The position numbers and the translations under genes are program-made. Below, piece after piece: positions 61,971 to 64,000 of a stretch of DNA of 64,000 nt. The notes under the pieces were generated by a model. It was not told the origin of the DNA and ran no database searches. It saw only the letters and a list, made by a program, of their open reading frames with translations. Position 1 is the first letter of the stretch. Every line of letters begins with the position of its first letter. Origin of the DNA: Vibrio ishigakensis (GTDB lineage: Bacteria > Pseudomonadota > Gammaproteobacteria > Enterobacterales > Vibrionaceae); the NCBI RefSeq assembly GCF_024347675.1, contig NZ_AP024881.1, positions 186,001-250,000 on the forward strand, written 5' to 3'.

Positions 61971-62573
61971 ATGAATCGGCGTAAACGCTCGAAGCGACAT
62001 ACAGAATTATTGGCAGAAAAGTTTCAGAACATTCAATGGAAGAACCTGCCGAGCAGCATCAAAGGTGTCCTTGGTGGTGTATCTGTTTCCCTGCCTAGCT
62101 TTCACCGTCGAGCCTTGATGGTAGCCGTGCCGATCACCTTAATCGCCATATTGATTCCGCTTCCTAAGAAGATCAGCACCGCTGAAAACAACCCCACACA
62201 ACCAAATCAGCGCGTCGCGGTACCTATTAATACCCGTGGTCTAAGCGAGCAATCGGTAGCGGCTAAGGGCGTTAAACAGGAGCCGATTACTGCCGAGCAG
62301 GTACAGCAGCGTCAAGAATGGGTGGAGTATGAGGTAAAGTCCGGTGACACACTAGCGAATGTTTTTCGCAATAACGGTCTGAGTATGACTGAGTTAAATG
62401 CTCTAGCTAGGATTGAAGGTGTCGATAAACCCCTGAGTCGCATCAGACAGGGGCAATTGGTGCGCTTTAAGCGAGACGACGATGGTCGCCTCGACATCCT
62501 TCAGCTAGAAAATGGTAATGACTCTATCATGTTTTTCCGTCTGTCCGACGGTGGCTTTGCACGTAGTAAATAG
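61971..62573 (+). CDS. OapA-like envelope protein with LysM-like domain
   Basis: A 200-residue protein. Residues about 46-66 form one membrane segment (ALMVAVPITLIAILIPLP), so the basic N-terminus is cytoplasmic and the rest periplasmic. The C-terminal part (about 120-200, VEYEVKSGDTLANVFRNNGLSMTELNALA in parts) is a LysM/OapA domain that binds peptidoglycan. Named after the Haemophilus opacity-associated protein; role in Vibrio unknown. AAGGA precedes the ATG. Confidence 0.85.
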   Translation: MNRRKRSKRHTELLAEKFQNIQWKNLPSSIKGVLGGVSVSLPSFHRRALMVAVPITLIAILIPLPKKISTAENNPTQPNQRVAVPINTRGLSEQSVAAKGVKQEPITAEQVQQRQEWVEYEVKSGDTLANVFRNNGLSMTELNALARIEGVDKPLSRIRQGQLVRFKRDDDGRLDILQLENGNDSIMFFRLSDGGFARSK

Positions 62574-63026
62574 TCAGGCTCTGCGACGCATATCCACGTG
62601 CGGGATACCATCCTCTAGGTAGACCTCAGAATAGGCCTCAAAGCCGTGCTTAGAATAAAAGTTTCTAAGATGGTTTTGCGCACCTATCTCAATATCTTGC
62701 TGAGGCCACAGGGCTTCACATTCCGACACGGCTTTCTTCATTAGGTCGTGCCCAAGCTTTTTCTCACGCCACTTCTCTGATACTGCAACGCGTCCGATGC
62801 TAACACTAGGATAAGATGCACCAGCGGGCAGTAATCTGGCTACTGCCACTATCTCATCATCTACAAAGCCAATCAGATGGTGTACACCTTCGAGTATGTC
62901 TTTATTGTCCAGTTCGGGATAAGGGCAGTCTTGTTCAACCACAAACACATCAACCCTGAGCTTTAGCATCTGATAAAGAAGGTGCGGATCTAACTGCTCA
63001 AATTTCAATGTTTTCCACTGCAACAT
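62574..63026 (-). CDS. elaA: GNAT family acetyltransferase ElaA
   Basis: A 150-residue protein closely following E. coli ElaA: LRVDVFVVEQDCPYPELDNKD near residue 23, IGRVAVSEKWREKKLGHDLM as the acetyl-CoA loop, and NFYSKHGFEAYSEVYLEDGIPHVDMRR at the end. Substrate unknown. It converges on the OapA-like gene with no gap and is divergent from cobA. Confidence 0.9.
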   Translation of the reverse strand: MLQWKTLKFEQLDPHLLYQMLKLRVDVFVVEQDCPYPELDNKDILEGVHHLIGFVDDEIVAVARLLPAGASYPSVSIGRVAVSEKWREKKLGHDLMKKAVSECEALWPQQDIEIGAQNHLRNFYSKHGFEAYSEVYLEDGIPHVDMRRRA

Positions 63027-63128
63027 GCTTCATACATCCCTATTGGTTATAAAAAATTCAAATATAGAATTTCAGGTTATACCGTTATCGCGTGATAATC
63101 GAGCTAAATCTGATAGTGAGACACAGCC

Positions 63129-63965
63129 ATGCTAGATACCGTTATCCCGTTTACGCCCAAACCCGCGTACGACTCAAAGCTTCCTTTTTCAGTGTTAGAC
63201 AAAGGAGAGGTGGCTTTGATCGGAGCGGGGCCTGGCGACCCTGAACTACTGACCATAAAGGCGTTGAATATGCTCAGGCAAGCCGAGGTTATTCTGTATG
63301 ACTACCTAGTATCGGAAGAGATCCTATCCTTAGCTCCGAGCGATGCGGTTTTAGTCTGTGTGGGTAAACGTGCGGGGAAACACAGTGTGCCTCAGCAAAA
63401 GACCAATCAGTTACTGGTCGACTTTGCTAAGCAAAATTATCGAGTGGTAAGGCTTAAAGGTGGCGACCCATTTATCTTTGGTCGCGGTGCAGAAGAGTTA
63501 GAGGTATTGGTCGATGCCGGGGTTAACTTCCAAGTGGTTCCGGGTATTACCGCTGCCTCAGGTGCAACGGCATACGCAGGTATTCCTCTGACTCACAGAG
63601 ATTATGCTCAATCGGCCATGTTTGTTACTGGGCACTTGAAGCAGGAATCAGATAACCTAGATTGGTCGACCTTATCTCGAAAAAATCAAACTTTGGTGGT
63701 GTATATGGGGCTGATGAAGTCCGAATATATTCAAAGCCAGCTGCTGAGCTTTGGTCGTGGGGGAAGCACACCCATTGCCGTTGTTGAACGTGGCACGACC
63801 TCGGCGCAAAAGGTGTTATTTGGTAGTTTGAATGAGCTTAATGAGCTTGCCAAGCAAGCTGAAGCGCCAGCATTGTTGGTGGTAGGGGAAGTAGTGGCCT
63901 TGGGTAAGAAGTTGGCTTGGTTTGAGCCTGCCCTTAACGAACAGGCTCAAGAGATGGCGTTATAG
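63129..63965 (+). CDS. cobA: uroporphyrinogen-III C-methyltransferase
   Basis: A 278-residue SAM-dependent enzyme making precorrin-2 for sirohaem, the cofactor of sulfite and nitrite reductases. Motifs [15 protein letters not shown] (about 33-47), [14 protein letters not shown], and [21 protein letters not shown] are intact. It is a stand-alone methyltransferase, without the CysG dehydrogenase/chelatase part. A role in sulfate assimilation, with cys genes expected further along, is inferred. Confidence 0.95.
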   Translation: MLDTVIPFTPKPAYDSKLPFSVLDKGEVALIGAGPGDPELLTIKALNMLRQAEVILYDYLVSEEILSLAPSDAVLVCVGKRAGKHSVPQQKTNQLLVDFAKQNYRVVRLKGGDPFIFGRGAEELEVLVDAGVNFQVVPGITAASGATAYAGIPLTHRDYAQSAMFVTGHLKQESDNLDWSTLSRKNQTLVVYMGLMKSEYIQSQLLSFGRGGSTPIAVVERGTTSAQKVLFGSLNELNELAKQAEAPALLVVGEVVALGKKLAWFEPALNEQAQEMAL

Positions 63966-63967
63966 AT

Positions 63968-64000
63968 TATTCGTCATCATATGGCTGGATCTCAACACCA
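63968..64000 (-). CDS. possible C-terminal end of an unknown gene (runs off window)
   Basis: On the minus strand an open frame entering from the window edge reads GVEIQPYDDE followed by TAA at 63970-63968. The acidic end looks like a protein C-terminus, but 10 codons are too few to identify it or to be certain that it is coding. Confidence 0.3.

Noticed and set aside
63027..63128. CysB site before cobA (two GGTTAT copies at about 63045 and 63074)
   Set aside because: CysB sites are too degenerate to call by eye, and the spacing has no support.

Overview
The window is a continuous piece of a Vibrionaceae (gammaproteobacterial) main chromosome, most likely a Vibrio. Evidence: the gene order argE<>argCBG-argH(A), oxyR with a peroxiredoxin-glutaredoxin hybrid, mrcA<>pil-aroKB-damX-dam-rpe-gph-trpS, ast genes-crp-prkB-yheUT, kefGB-slyD-fkpA-tusDCB-rpsL and the complete S10/spc/alpha ribosomal-protein block; the argininosuccinate lyase fused to an acetyltransferase; a DUF2780 protein; and E. 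coli-like but distinct protein sequences. I could not assign a species. No rRNA, tRNA, CRISPR array, prophage or insertion sequence was found.

Layout. 1-5.4 kb: arginine biosynthesis, with argE (partial) divergent from argC-argB-argG-argH(A). 5.5-9.2 kb: a RidA-like deaminase and an oxidative-stress cluster (dihydrolipoamide-dehydrogenase-like flavoprotein, hybrid Prx5-glutaredoxin, divergent oxyR with a good OxyR site between them). 9.2-15 kb: PBP1A (mrcA), and divergent from it a short four-gene competence/type IV pilus locus (PilM/N/O/Q or HofM/N/O/Q-like) with no pilP and a truncated secretin. 15-22.4 kb: aroK-aroB-damX-dam-rpe-gph-trpS and pabA. 22.6-27.2 kb: arginine-catabolic astC-astA-astD plus a DUF1338 gene. 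27.2-32.6 kb: crp, prkB, yheU, yheT, a TIGR02444-like gene and yheS, all on the minus strand. 32.7-40.2 kb: kefG-kefB-yheV-slyD, iaaA, slyX, fkpA, yheO-like regulator and tusDCB.

40.3-59.1 kb: translation superoperons: rpsL-rpsG-fusA-tuf, S10 (rpsJ to rpsQ), spc (rplN to rpmJ) and alpha (rpsM to rplQ), with recognisable promoters, terminators, an S7-type intercistronic element and an S4-type leader. 59.1-64 kb: a DUF2780 lipid/periplasm-type secreted protein, an O-acetylhomoserine sulfhydrylase, FKBP22, an OapA/LysM protein, ElaA-like acetyltransferase and cobA.

Most of the window is conserved housekeeping sequence. The points that stand out are: the reduced pil/hof locus without PilP and without secretin N0/AMIN domains; an EF-G whose normally invariant domain IV glycine-rich loop is changed and one residue shorter, lying behind two hairpins that separate it from rpsG; a flavoprotein with an added C-terminal Cys tail next to the hybrid peroxiredoxin; the ArgH-NAGS fusion; and a small inverted-repeat element between tuf and rpsJ. 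I saw no clearly new multi-gene system.
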